From an uncultured Clostridia bacterium (lineage in GTDB: Bacteria > Bacillota > Clostridia > Christensenellales > Aristaeellaceae): a stretch of 17,269 bases of DNA. Both the position numbers and the translations under genes were made by a program. Below, piece by piece: positions 7,797 to 15,083 of this stretch. Position 1 is the stretch's first letter; each line of letters starts with the position of its first letter. The notes beneath the pieces are model-generated. The model was not told the origin of the DNA and searched no databases. It saw only the letters and a list, made by a program, of their open reading frames with translations. The stretch is taken from the NCBI GenBank assembly GCA_946615495.1, contig CAMOHY010000014.1:1-17269 (forward strand), written 5' to 3'.

Positions 7797-8834
7797 ATGC
7801 CGATGGGGGGAAACATCAATCAGCTGCCGGTGGGAAAGGCGGCCCGGCGCTGCATCACGCGGAATTTTGACCAGGTGAGCAGCGTGGCCATCGCGCAGAT
7901 CGTTTTGCGCGTTCTTGCCCTTTCTCCTCTTTTTTTGTCCTCCGCGCTGGGAGGAAAGCTGCCGCTGTGGCTGAGCCTGGCCTTCGCTTTGGCGCTGTAT
8001 ATCGCCTTGGTCATTCCCATGCGCTTTTGGGCAAGGGAAAAAATGCGCCGCCTGTTTTATACCCGCAATCTGCCCCAGCGCAAGCGCAATCCCTACGAAA
8101 AATGGCTGAAAACCGGGCTGCTGCGCTATTTGCGGGGCATACTGTGGGGCCTTCCCTTCCTGGCCGGGTTTTTGTATTTCGTGATCGGGTATAAAACCCT
8201 GGACGCCCAAACCTTTGAACAGCCCATCCACTTTCTTGCCATGCTTTTAAACGGAGACCCGGAATCTCCCACCGGCAACGTTACCTTGGCCCTGGTCATT
8301 ATTTTCGGGCTGCTGGCCGTTTTTGGGCTGCTCTTTGCTTACGGCTGGTGGCGCGATCTGCCGCTGGAATATTTGCCGGTTCGCTCGCTGGGGGCCGTAA
8401 AATCGCTGCATTGGTCCCGCCGGATTTTGAAAAAATACCGCGGGCAAATGCGCAAAAATACCTGCGTCAACTTCCTTCTTGCCCTGCCAGCCGCCGTTGG
8501 CGTGGGGGCGGTGCTCGTTTTCTATCTCATAAGCAAGGTGGATTTTTCGCTGAGCAGCAAGGTGGTTTTCAATCTTTTGCTGCGCACCCTGCGCTCTCCC
8601 CTGCCCAGGCTGCAATTGCTGGAGCTGGGCGCGGTGCTGCTGGTGCTGTATCTGCCCCTGTGGGTGTACCGCAAAACCCGCAACGCCGCCCTGATGGCCC
8701 GGCTCATGCGGGAAAACGCGCACCATATCCACCACACCGAGCAGGAAGCGAGCGGGACCACGGACGCCCAGCCCAAGATTGTGCACCTGGAGGGCACGCC
8801 CTTTGATAAGGACCGGGACCACCATGAGGCTTGA
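7797..8834 (+). CDS. Unrecognised six-helix membrane protein
   Basis: I do not recognise this 345-residue protein. It has six strongly hydrophobic stretches, at about 29–51, 55–78, 108–131, 161–184, 223–246 and 272–291, so it is an integral membrane protein. Between helices 2 and 3 there is a very basic loop (79–106), and between helices 4 and 5 another rich in Arg and Lys (about 201–220). By the positive-inside rule both face the cytoplasm, which also puts both ends inside. The tail (about 292–345) is hydrophilic and His-rich (NAHHIHH near 307–313; DHHEA at the end), which might bind metal. There is no signal peptide or catalytic motif that I know. It is the first gene after a strong promoter and overlaps the pseudouridine synthase gene by 11 nt. 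AAGGCGG, about 9 nt before the ATG, is a weak ribosome site. Confidence 0.8.
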   Translation: MPMGGNINQLPVGKAARRCITRNFDQVSSVAIAQIVLRVLALSPLFLSSALGGKLPLWLSLAFALALYIALVIPMRFWAREKMRRLFYTRNLPQRKRNPYEKWLKTGLLRYLRGILWGLPFLAGFLYFVIGYKTLDAQTFEQPIHFLAMLLNGDPESPTGNVTLALVIIFGLLAVFGLLFAYGWWRDLPLEYLPVRSLGAVKSLHWSRRILKKYRGQMRKNTCVNFLLALPAAVGVGAVLVFYLISKVDFSLSSKVVFNLLLRTLRSPLPRLQLLELGAVLLVLYLPLWVYRKTRNAALMARLMRENAHHIHHTEQEASGTTDAQPKIVHLEGTPFDKDRDHHEA

Positions 8835-9537
8835 CCGGCTGCTGGCCCGGCTGGACGTTTCCAGCCGCTCCTCCTGCCGGGAGCTGCTTCGCGCCGGGCG
8901 GGTGAAGGTGAACGGGGAAGCAAAAAGCGATCCCGCCTTTGCCGTGCCGGAGGGGGCGGAAGTGACGCTGGACGGAAAGCGGCTGGATACGCGCCTTACG
9001 CGCCACCTGATAATGAACAAGCCCGCCGGGGTGCTCACCGCGAAGGAAGACCGCTTTCAGCAAACGGTCATGGACCTATTGCCCAAGGTGTATGCCACGC
9101 TGGAATGTATGCCGGTTGGCCGGCTGGACCGGGACACCACCGGCCTGCTGCTCCTCACCACGGATGGAGATTTGGCGCACCGGCTCATTTCTCCCGCCCG
9201 CCATGTGGACAAGGTGTACGAAGCGCGGGTGGACGGCACGCTGACGGACGGCGACGTGGCCGCCTTTGCCGCCGGCATTCCCCTCAAGGACTTTACCGCC
9301 CTGCCCGCCCGCCTGGAAATATTGGCGCCGGACAGAGGCCGCGTGACCGTGCAGGAGGGAAAATATCACCAGGTAAAGCGCATGTTCGGCGCGGTAGGCA
9401 AGCCGGTGCTTGCCCTGCGGCGGGTTTCCTTTGGCCCGCTCAAGCTGGACAGCGCGCTTTCCGAAGGCGAATTTCGGGAACTTGACCAGGAGGAAGCGGC
9501 CGCCCTCTACGCGGCGGCTGGCATGAACCATGAATGA
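8824..9537 (+). CDS. rsuA: RsuA-type 16S rRNA pseudouridine synthase
   Basis: A 237-residue member of the RsuA/RluB/RluE/RluF family; RsuA makes pseudouridine 516 in 16S rRNA. An N-terminal S4 RNA-binding domain (1–60) begins MRLDRLLARLDVSSR and includes GRVKVNG (25–31). The catalytic domain has the motif GRLDRDTTGLLLLT (99–112), with Asp102 as the catalytic residue, and the downstream EGKYHQVKRMF element. Length fits RsuA-type enzymes better than the longer RluB forms, but the target base is inferred. The start at 8824 gives the canonical S4 N-terminus; an in-frame ATG 45 nt upstream would add unrelated residues. It overlaps the previous gene by 11 nt and the next by 8 nt, implying translational coupling. 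Confidence 0.93.
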   Translation: MRLDRLLARLDVSSRSSCRELLRAGRVKVNGEAKSDPAFAVPEGAEVTLDGKRLDTRLTRHLIMNKPAGVLTAKEDRFQQTVMDLLPKVYATLECMPVGRLDRDTTGLLLLTTDGDLAHRLISPARHVDKVYEARVDGTLTDGDVAAFAAGIPLKDFTALPARLEILAPDRGRVTVQEGKYHQVKRMFGAVGKPVLALRRVSFGPLKLDSALSEGEFRELDQEEAAALYAAAGMNHE

Positions 9538-10144
9538 CCATTATTATTCCGCCGACCCTCAAAGCGAACACCGCTACGCCGAAACGGCCTACGCCTACCG
9601 GGGCGCGGAGCTGCGGTTTTTAACCGATGCCGGCGTGTTTTCCCGCGGCGAAGTGGATTATGGCACCCAAGTGCTGCTGCGCGCTTTGCCGGAAGAAATG
9701 TCCGGCCGGGTGCTGGACCTGGGCTGCGGCTGGGGCGCTGTGGGCGTAAGCCTTGCCAAGCGCTATCCCGCCTGCCGGGTGACGATGAGCGATGTGAACC
9801 GCCGGGCCCTGGACCTGGCCGCCAAAAACGCCCAAAGCAACGGCGCGCGGGCCCAGTGCGTGCAAAGCGACGGGCTGGACGCGGTGGAGGGGCCTTTTGA
9901 TCTGATCGTCACCAATCCCCCCATCCGGGCGGGAAAGCAGGTGATTTACCGGCTGTTTGCCCAGAGCGCGGACAAGCTGAGCCCCGGCGGAGCGCTGTAT
10001 TTGGTGATCCGCAAGCAGCAGGGGGCGGAATCCGCCATTAAATATTTAAAAACCATTTTTTCTCAGGTGGACACCGTGGAAAAAAGCGGCGGATTCTGGG
10101 TCATCCGCTGCATCAAGCGGGAGGAAACAGAAGATGAAGTTTGA
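9530..10144 (+). CDS. rsmC: RsmC-like class I SAM-dependent methyltransferase
   Basis: A 204-residue methyltransferase of the small 'MTS' type found in Gram-positives (YbxB-like). SAM-binding motif I is VLDLGCGWGAVG (61–72) and the acidic end of strand 2 is SDVN (87–90). Motif IV is the TNPPIRAGK stretch (128–136); NPP motifs mark methylation of exocyclic amino groups of bases. RsmC methylates N2 of G1207 in 16S rRNA, but the E. coli enzyme is longer with a duplicated N-terminal domain, so the target is inferred from the short Firmicutes form. The ATG overlaps the rsuA-type stop by 8 nt and its own end overlaps the next gene by 11 nt. Linkage to another 16S modification enzyme supports a ribosomal target. 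Confidence 0.87.
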   Translation: MNDHYYSADPQSEHRYAETAYAYRGAELRFLTDAGVFSRGEVDYGTQVLLRALPEEMSGRVLDLGCGWGAVGVSLAKRYPACRVTMSDVNRRALDLAAKNAQSNGARAQCVQSDGLDAVEGPFDLIVTNPPIRAGKQVIYRLFAQSADKLSPGGALYLVIRKQQGAESAIKYLKTIFSQVDTVEKSGGFWVIRCIKREETEDEV

Positions 10145-11309
10145 CGCGTCGTTTTTTGAGCAGCCCCTGGACCGCAGGAACACGGAATGCGAAAAGTGGG
10201 ACGACCGCTCTATCATGAATGCGGACGGCGTTCCGCTGTGGGTGGCGGACATGGATTTTCCCTGCGCTCCCGCCATCGTAAACGCCCTGCAAAGCCGGGC
10301 CCAGCACCCCTGCTTTGGGTACGGCACGCAAAACCCCGCGGATGAAGAGGCGCTGATTTCCTTCTGGCAGCGGCGGCACCATTTGACCCTGCAAAAGGGC
10401 GAAACTCAAATGCTGCCCTGCGTTATCACGGGCCTGAAAACCGCCGTGCGCGCCTTCACCAAGGAAGGGGACGAAGTGGCTATCGTGACGCCGGTGTACG
10501 GCCCCTTCTATGAATCCATCCGCGCGAACGGAAGAAAAGTGCGCGCCGTGTCCCTTCTGCGGGAAGAAAAAACAGGCCGGTATGAATTGGACTTTTCCGG
10601 CATGGAGCAGGCGCTGCAAAGCGGCGCCCGGCTGATGATGCTGTGCAGCCCCCACAATCCCGTTTCCCGGCTGTGGAGCAAAGAGGAATTGACCTGCCTT
10701 TGCCGCCTGGCGGAAAAATACGGCGTACCCATCGTGTGCGATGAAATCCACGCGGATTTTGTGTATAAGCCCGGCGAATTCGTGTCCATCCTCTCCATTC
10801 CGGAGGGAGAAGGACGGGCGGTGATGCTCTGCTCCGCCAGCAAGACCTTTAACGTGGCCGGGCTTCAGCAGGCCGCCCTGGCGTGCAAAAACCCGGCCAT
10901 GCTGGAAAAGCTGCGCCGGGAAATGACCGCCGCGGGCATTGTTAGCGGCAACACCTTTGCCCGTTTGGCCGCCCGCCAGGCCTATACCGCCTGCGACGAT
11001 TGGCTGGATGGGCTGATAGCGTATCTGGACGGCAGCCGGGCGCTGCTGAGGCAATGGCTTGCGCAGTACGCGCCCAAGGCCCGCCTCTCCCCCATTGAGG
11101 CCACTTACTTGGCTTGGGCGGATTTGCGCGCCTACGGCATGACCTGCCAGCAGCTTTCGGAAAAATGCAGGGCCCGCGGCGTGGCCTTCACCCCCGGCAC
11201 CTTCTTTGGCGATGAGGGCGAGGGCTTTATGCGCATCAATTTTGCCTGTCCCCGCGCGCAGCTTTTAGAAGGCATTCAGCGCCTGGGCCGGGCCTTGGAG
11301 GAGGAATAA
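10134..11309 (+). CDS. MalY/PatB-family PLP enzyme (C–S lyase or aminotransferase)
   Basis: A 391-residue fold-type I PLP enzyme of the MalY/PatB group, whose members cleave cystathionine or other C–S bonds and resemble class I/II aminotransferases. The N-terminal signature VPLWVADMDFP (33–43) is typical. PLP contacts include SPHNPVSRLW (172–181) with Asn175, Asp203 in CDEIHADF, and the Schiff-base lysine Lys237 in SASKTFNVAGLQ. Arg367 in MRINFACP is the carboxylate-binding arginine. GGAGG lies 8 nt before the ATG, inside the end of the methyltransferase gene. Exact substrate (cystathionine, cysteine or another amino acid) cannot be settled from sequence. Its place before a dipeptidase gene suggests a role in amino-acid salvage, which is inference. 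Confidence 0.93.
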   Translation: MKFDASFFEQPLDRRNTECEKWDDRSIMNADGVPLWVADMDFPCAPAIVNALQSRAQHPCFGYGTQNPADEEALISFWQRRHHLTLQKGETQMLPCVITGLKTAVRAFTKEGDEVAIVTPVYGPFYESIRANGRKVRAVSLLREEKTGRYELDFSGMEQALQSGARLMMLCSPHNPVSRLWSKEELTCLCRLAEKYGVPIVCDEIHADFVYKPGEFVSILSIPEGEGRAVMLCSASKTFNVAGLQQAALACKNPAMLEKLRREMTAAGIVSGNTFARLAARQAYTACDDWLDGLIAYLDGSRALLRQWLAQYAPKARLSPIEATYLAWADLRAYGMTCQQLSEKCRARGVAFTPGTFFGDEGEGFMRINFACPRAQLLEGIQRLGRALEEE

Positions 11310-11316
11310 AGGGAGC

Positions 11317-12696
11317 ATGGACCGCATAGAAGAGCTTTTGCTGCAATACCGGGAAGAAATGATGGAAACGGTGCAGAAATGGGTGAGAATTCCCAGCGTG
11401 AAGGGCGAAGCGGAAAACGGCGCGCCCTTTGGGGCTCAAGCCCGACGCGCCCTGGATACCGCCATGGAGGACTGCGAAAAATTCGGCCTCAAAACCCAGA
11501 TTTTTGACGGCTACGCCGGCCACGCGGACCTGGGCGAAGGCAGCACGCGGGACGCCCTGGCCATCCTGGCCCATTTGGACGTGGTGCCCGTGGGCGACGG
11601 ATGGGTGCGGGACCCCTTTGGCGCCCAGCGCATCGACGGCAAGATTTTTGGCCGGGGCACCAGCGACGATAAAGGCCCCGCCGTGGCGGCGCTTTACGCC
11701 ATGCGCGCGGTAAAGGAGGCCGGCGTTCCCCTGCGGCGCAAGGTGCGCCTGATTCTGGGGTGCGATGAGGAATGCGGCTCCTCCGATATGGCGTACTATA
11801 AAAAAGTAACGGAAATGCCCCGCTCCGGCTTTAGCCCGGACGCGGATTATCCCGTTATCAACATTGAAAAGGGCGGCTCCCATATCCGGTTTACTGGGGA
11901 GATGAGCGGGGACGGGCTGCAGGTGCTGTCCATGCAGGTGGGCGAGCGGGCCAATGTGATCCCCGGCTTCGCTTCCGCCCTGGTGGAGGGCGGCGAGGAA
12001 GTGGCCCAGCAGGCGGAAGCGGCGGGCCAGCGCCTGGGCTTCCCGGTCAAAACCACCCTGGGCAACGGCGCCGTCATTATCGAAACCACCGGCCTCACCG
12101 GCCACGCCGCCTTCCCTGCCCACGGCAAAAACGCCATCGGTCAAATGCTGCTCATTTTCCGGGAGCTGGGCGCTCAAGGCGCGCTCAAGGAGCTGGCCGA
12201 CTGCGTGGGCATGACCTTTAACGGCGAAAACCTGGGCATTGCCGCGCGGGACGACGTTTCCGGCGAGCTGACCGCCAGCCTGGATATGATCCGCATCGAA
12301 AACGGCTGTCTGGACGCGCTGATGGACGTGCGCTACCCCGTTCTCTTCAGCCCGGAGCGCATGTTCCAGCTGCTTTCCCAGCGTTTGCAGTATTTGACCG
12401 CCAGCGACGCGGGCACCCGTCCGCCCCACTTCGTCAGCGACAGGACCGAGCTGGTGCAGGAGCTGCTGGAAGCTTATCATGAAGTGACCGGCGGCGAAAA
12501 GCGCACCATCGCTATCGGCGGCGGCACCTATGCCCAAGCCATGGAGGAGGGCGTGGCCTTCGGCGCGCTGTTCCCCGGAGAAGTGGAAATGGCCCATCAG
12601 GCCAATGAGTTCATGAGTGAGGAATCCATTTTCCAAAATGCCCGGATTTTTGCCCGCGCCATCGTGCGGCTGGCCGGAAAACAAAGAGAGGAATGA
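11317..12696 (+). CDS. pepV: M20-family dipeptidase, PepV type
   Basis: A 459-residue zinc dipeptidase that should release amino acids from dipeptides in the cytoplasm. Metal-site motifs of the M20 family are visible: ILAHLDVVPVG with His86 and Asp88, GRGTSDDKGP with the bridging Asp in the DD pair (117–118), the catalytic/ligand Glu pair in GCDEECGSSD (Glu151–152), Asp175 or Asp177 in FSPDADYPV, and a C-terminal His427 in AHQANEFMSEE. The lid domain lies between about 185 and 375, giving the long PepV form rather than a short M20 peptidase. No signal peptide is present. AGGGAG lies just before the ATG, 7 nt past the previous stop. Family members can also act on N-acyl or beta-Ala peptides. 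Confidence 0.94.
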   Translation: MDRIEELLLQYREEMMETVQKWVRIPSVKGEAENGAPFGAQARRALDTAMEDCEKFGLKTQIFDGYAGHADLGEGSTRDALAILAHLDVVPVGDGWVRDPFGAQRIDGKIFGRGTSDDKGPAVAALYAMRAVKEAGVPLRRKVRLILGCDEECGSSDMAYYKKVTEMPRSGFSPDADYPVINIEKGGSHIRFTGEMSGDGLQVLSMQVGERANVIPGFASALVEGGEEVAQQAEAAGQRLGFPVKTTLGNGAVIIETTGLTGHAAFPAHGKNAIGQMLLIFRELGAQGALKELADCVGMTFNGENLGIAARDDVSGELTASLDMIRIENGCLDALMDVRYPVLFSPERMFQLLSQRLQYLTASDAGTRPPHFVSDRTELVQELLEAYHEVTGGEKRTIAIGGGTYAQAMEEGVAFGALFPGEVEMAHQANEFMSEESIFQNARIFARAIVRLAGKQREE

Positions 12697-12702
12697 AAGC
12701 AT

Positions 12703-13062
12703 ATGAGCACTACGGAAATCATTACCTGCATCAACTGCCCGGTTGGCTGCCGCATGGAAGTGACCCATGAGGGAGAAACCGTGCTGTCCGTCAAGGGAAA
12801 CACCTGCAAGCGCGGCGATGTGTACGCCCGCCAGGAATGCGTGGCCCCGCTGCGCATGGTAACAGCCGTGGCCCCGGTCCGGGACCGGGAAATGCCCGTG
12901 AGCCTGAAAACCCGTACTCCCATTCCCAAAAAGCTCATTGACGACTGCATGCGCGCCGTGATGGAAAAGCCCTTCGAGGCTCCCATCGCCGCGGGCGACG
13001 TGCTCATCCCCAACGTTTGCGGCACCGGCGTGGACGTGATTGCGACCAAGGCTGTAAAATAA
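12703..13062 (+). CDS. DUF1667 protein with Fe-S-like cysteine motif
   Basis: A 119-residue DUF1667 protein. The N-terminus carries Cys9, Cys12, Cys16 and Cys35 in the order CxxCxxxC…C, with further cysteines at 46, 82 and 106. The first four resemble the 4Fe-4S site at the N-terminus of molybdopterin oxidoreductases, and GNTCKRGDVYARQE (32–45) strengthens this. Proteins of this family are usually encoded next to a FAD-dependent glycerol-3-phosphate or 2-hydroxyglutarate dehydrogenase and an NAD(P)H/FAD oxidoreductase, where they are thought to serve as a redox subunit. Neither partner is in this window. GAGAGG lies about 11 nt before the ATG. It sits between pepV (6 nt upstream) and manA (25 nt downstream). 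The biochemical role is not established. Confidence 0.87.
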   Translation: MSTTEIITCINCPVGCRMEVTHEGETVLSVKGNTCKRGDVYARQECVAPLRMVTAVAPVRDREMPVSLKTRTPIPKKLIDDCMRAVMEKPFEAPIAAGDVLIPNVCGTGVDVIATKAVK

Positions 13063-13087
13063 TCCAACGCGTCAGGAGGGAAACGCT

Positions 13088-14032
13088 ATGCCCATCGCAC
13101 CCATTTTGATGACTCCCGCTTACCGCTGGGGCGCCGCCACTCCCTGGGGCGGCGAAGCCCTGCGCAGCATGTTCCGCAAGGACATTCCCGGCGACCATAC
13201 CGGCGAAAGCCTGGAGGTGAGCGCCATCCCCGGCCTGGAAAGCCGGGACCCTGAGGGCCGCACGCTGCCCCAGCTGATTGACCAGTACGGCGAAAGGCTG
13301 ACGGGCAAAGGCTTTGCCCAGCCCTTCCCCCTGCTGCTCAAGCTGCTGGACGCCAAGGACACCCTGAGCGTGCAGGTGCACCCCAACGACGAATACGCCG
13401 CGCGGGTGGAAAACAAGCTGGGCAAAACGGAGGCCTGGCATATCCTGTTCGCCGCGCCGGGCGCTGAATTGGTATACGGCGTGAAGGCGGGCACAGATAA
13501 GGAAAGCCTGCTTGAGGCCTCCCTGGCCGGGGCCCAGGTGGAGGGCTTGCTCCGCCGGGTAAAGGTGCGCGCCGGGGAAACCTATTATATTCCCGCGGGC
13601 ATGGTGCACGCCATCGGCGCCGGCATCGTGCTCTACGAAATTCAGCAAAGCAGCGATGTAACCTACCGCTTCTATGATTGGGAGCGCAGGGATAAAAACG
13701 GCAACAAGCGGGAGCTGCACATTCAAAAGGCCGTGGACGTGACGGACGTGACCGCCCAATTGGACGCCGTGAAGGAAAAAGAAGTGGAAAAGGGCCGCTT
13801 CCGCCTGCTGGACGAAAAATACTTCGGCCTGGACCGCTTCCAGGACTTTGAAGGCGTGCTGCCCGCCGATCCCCGGCGTTTTGCATTCTTTACTGCGGTG
13901 CGGGAATGCAGCCTGAAATGGGAAAACGGCGAGCTGCACGTGCCCGCCGGCCGCACAGCCCTGCTGCCTGCCGACGGCTATGACTTGCTCCTGTCCGCCC
14001 CCAGCGCGCTGCTGGCCTATCCCACGGTTTGA
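13088..14032 (+). CDS. manA: Mannose-6-phosphate isomerase, class I
   Basis: A 314-residue type I phosphomannose isomerase, which interconverts fructose-6-phosphate and mannose-6-phosphate. The length matches the short Bacillus-type ManA. Zinc ligands of the cupin fold are visible: Gln96 and His98 in LSVQVHPND, Glu115 in GKTEAW and His174 in AGMVHAIG. Arg194 in VTYRFYDW is the conserved catalytic arginine. The N-terminus (PWGGEALRSMF, 19–29) is also typical. GGAGGG lies 7 nt before the ATG. It is the last gene of the rightward run; 142 nt separate it from murB. I see no strong terminator there, so some read-through into murB is possible. Physiological direction (mannose use or mannosylation precursor supply) is not evident. 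Confidence 0.95.
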   Translation: MPIAPILMTPAYRWGAATPWGGEALRSMFRKDIPGDHTGESLEVSAIPGLESRDPEGRTLPQLIDQYGERLTGKGFAQPFPLLLKLLDAKDTLSVQVHPNDEYAARVENKLGKTEAWHILFAAPGAELVYGVKAGTDKESLLEASLAGAQVEGLLRRVKVRAGETYYIPAGMVHAIGAGIVLYEIQQSSDVTYRFYDWERRDKNGNKRELHIQKAVDVTDVTAQLDAVKEKEVEKGRFRLLDEKYFGLDRFQDFEGVLPADPRRFAFFTAVRECSLKWENGELHVPAGRTALLPADGYDLLLSAPSALLAYPTV

Positions 14033-14114
14033 GTATTTTGCACAAGGAACAGAGCCGTTCTTCTATAAAAATGGAAAAATTGGTATAAATTTTGATTTTT
14101 TAGCTAAAATATTA

Positions 14115-14139
14115 CCCGCAGCACTTGCAGTGCCGCGGG
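14115..14139. promoter_or_regulatory. Imperfect 25-bp palindrome over the murB -35 box
   Basis: CCCGC-A-GCACT-TGC-AGTGC-C-GCGGG: ten base pairs in two blocks, interrupted by one A/C mismatch, around a 3-nt centre. The -35 box TTGCAG (14125–14130) lies at its centre. It could be an operator for a dimeric repressor. As RNA it could form a GC-rich hairpin ending the manA transcript, but only GATTTTG follows, a poor T-run. I favour an operator. Confidence 0.5.
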
Positions 14140-14153
14140 GATTTTGATATAAT
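14125..14153 (+). promoter_or_regulatory. Promoter of murB–whiA–HPr/ANT
   Basis: TTGCAG (14125–14130), a 17-nt spacer and a perfect TATAAT (14148–14153). The start site would lie about 15 nt before the murB ATG, with the ribosome site AGGGTGG in the short leader. Confidence 0.8.
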
Positions 14154-14174
14154 GGACAGGGTGGATGATAGAAA

Positions 14175-15083
14175 ATGGATTTTTTTGAAACATTGTCCCT
14201 TCGGTGCCCCGGCCTGACGATACAAAAGAACATCCGTCTGGATAAATACACGACCCTCCGCGTAGGAGGGCCAGCGGATTATTTTGCCGAACCGGCCGGC
14301 GAAGGGGAACTGATTCAGCTTTTGAAAGCCGCAAAGGACGCGGGCGTGCCCGTGCTGCTGATGGGCAACGGGTCCAATTTGCTGGTGCGGGACGGAGGGT
14401 TCCGGGGCCTGGCGGTGCGTCTTTGCAAGGCTTTTTCCCGTATTGAGCCTTGGGAGGGCGGCTTAAGCGCCCAGGCTGGCGCGCTGCTGAGCGCGCTGTC
14501 CCGCGCGGCGGCGGACGCGAAGCTGACCGGGCTGGAATTTGCCCAGGGCATACCGGGCACCGTGGGCGGCGGCGTGTATATGAACGCCGGGGCCTACGGC
14601 GGCGAACTGGGCGCGATCATTGATTCCGTGCGCGTGCTGGACGGGGATACCGTTCAAACGCTTTCCCCCGCGGAAATGGCCTTTGGCTACCGCTTTAGCC
14701 GGGCTATGCGGGATGGACTGCTGGTGCTGGGCGCGCGTTTCCGCCTGCAAAAGGGCGACGGAGAGGCCATTGAGGCCGCCATGCGGGATTTTGCCTCCCG
14801 GCGCAAGGAAAAGCAGCCCCTGGAATATCCCAGCGCAGGCTCCTTTTTCAAGCGGCCCGCCGGACACTTTGCGGGCGCGCTCATTGAGCAGGCAGGGCTG
14901 AAGGGCTGCCAGGTGGGCGGCGCGCAGGTGAGCGAAAAACACGCGGGCTTTCTCATCAACCGGGGCGGCGCCTCGGCCAGCGATTTTCTCCAGCTCATGG
15001 CCCTGGTGCAGGACAAGGTGGAAAATTTGTCCGGCGTGCGGCTGGAGCCGGAGGTGCGCATCGTGGGGGATGACAAGCTATGA
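14175..15083 (+). CDS. murB: UDP-N-acetylenolpyruvoylglucosamine reductase MurB
   Basis: A 302-residue FAD enzyme that reduces UDP-GlcNAc-enolpyruvate to UDP-MurNAc with NADPH, an essential early step of peptidoglycan synthesis in the cytoplasm. FAD-binding elements include TTLRVGGPADYF (26–37), MGNGSNLLVRDGGFRG (63–78) and QGIPGTVGGGVYMNAGAYGGE (124–144). Catalytic candidates are Arg173 in GYRFS, Ser223 in YPSAGSFFKRP and Glu293 in LEPEVRIVG. The YPSAGSFF form and the absence of the extra Tyr-loop place it in the type II MurB group of Gram-positives. AGGGTGG lies about 10 nt before the ATG. It overlaps whiA by 4 nt (ATGA), so translation is coupled. Confidence 0.96.
   Translation: MDFFETLSLRCPGLTIQKNIRLDKYTTLRVGGPADYFAEPAGEGELIQLLKAAKDAGVPVLLMGNGSNLLVRDGGFRGLAVRLCKAFSRIEPWEGGLSAQAGALLSALSRAAADAKLTGLEFAQGIPGTVGGGVYMNAGAYGGELGAIIDSVRVLDGDTVQTLSPAEMAFGYRFSRAMRDGLLVLGARFRLQKGDGEAIEAAMRDFASRRKEKQPLEYPSAGSFFKRPAGHFAGALIEQAGLKGCQVGGAQVSEKHAGFLINRGGASASDFLQLMALVQDKVENLSGVRLEPEVRIVGDDKL

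Noticed and set aside
8779..8823. Longer start for the RsuA-type synthase at 8779
   Set aside because: The extra 15 residues come from the coding end of the membrane-protein gene in another frame, and the S4 domain starts at the ATG at 8824.
11236..12768. A 510-codon open frame on the minus strand across pepV
   Set aside because: It covers pepV, whose metal-site motifs are intact on the other strand, and its composition is that of a shadow frame.
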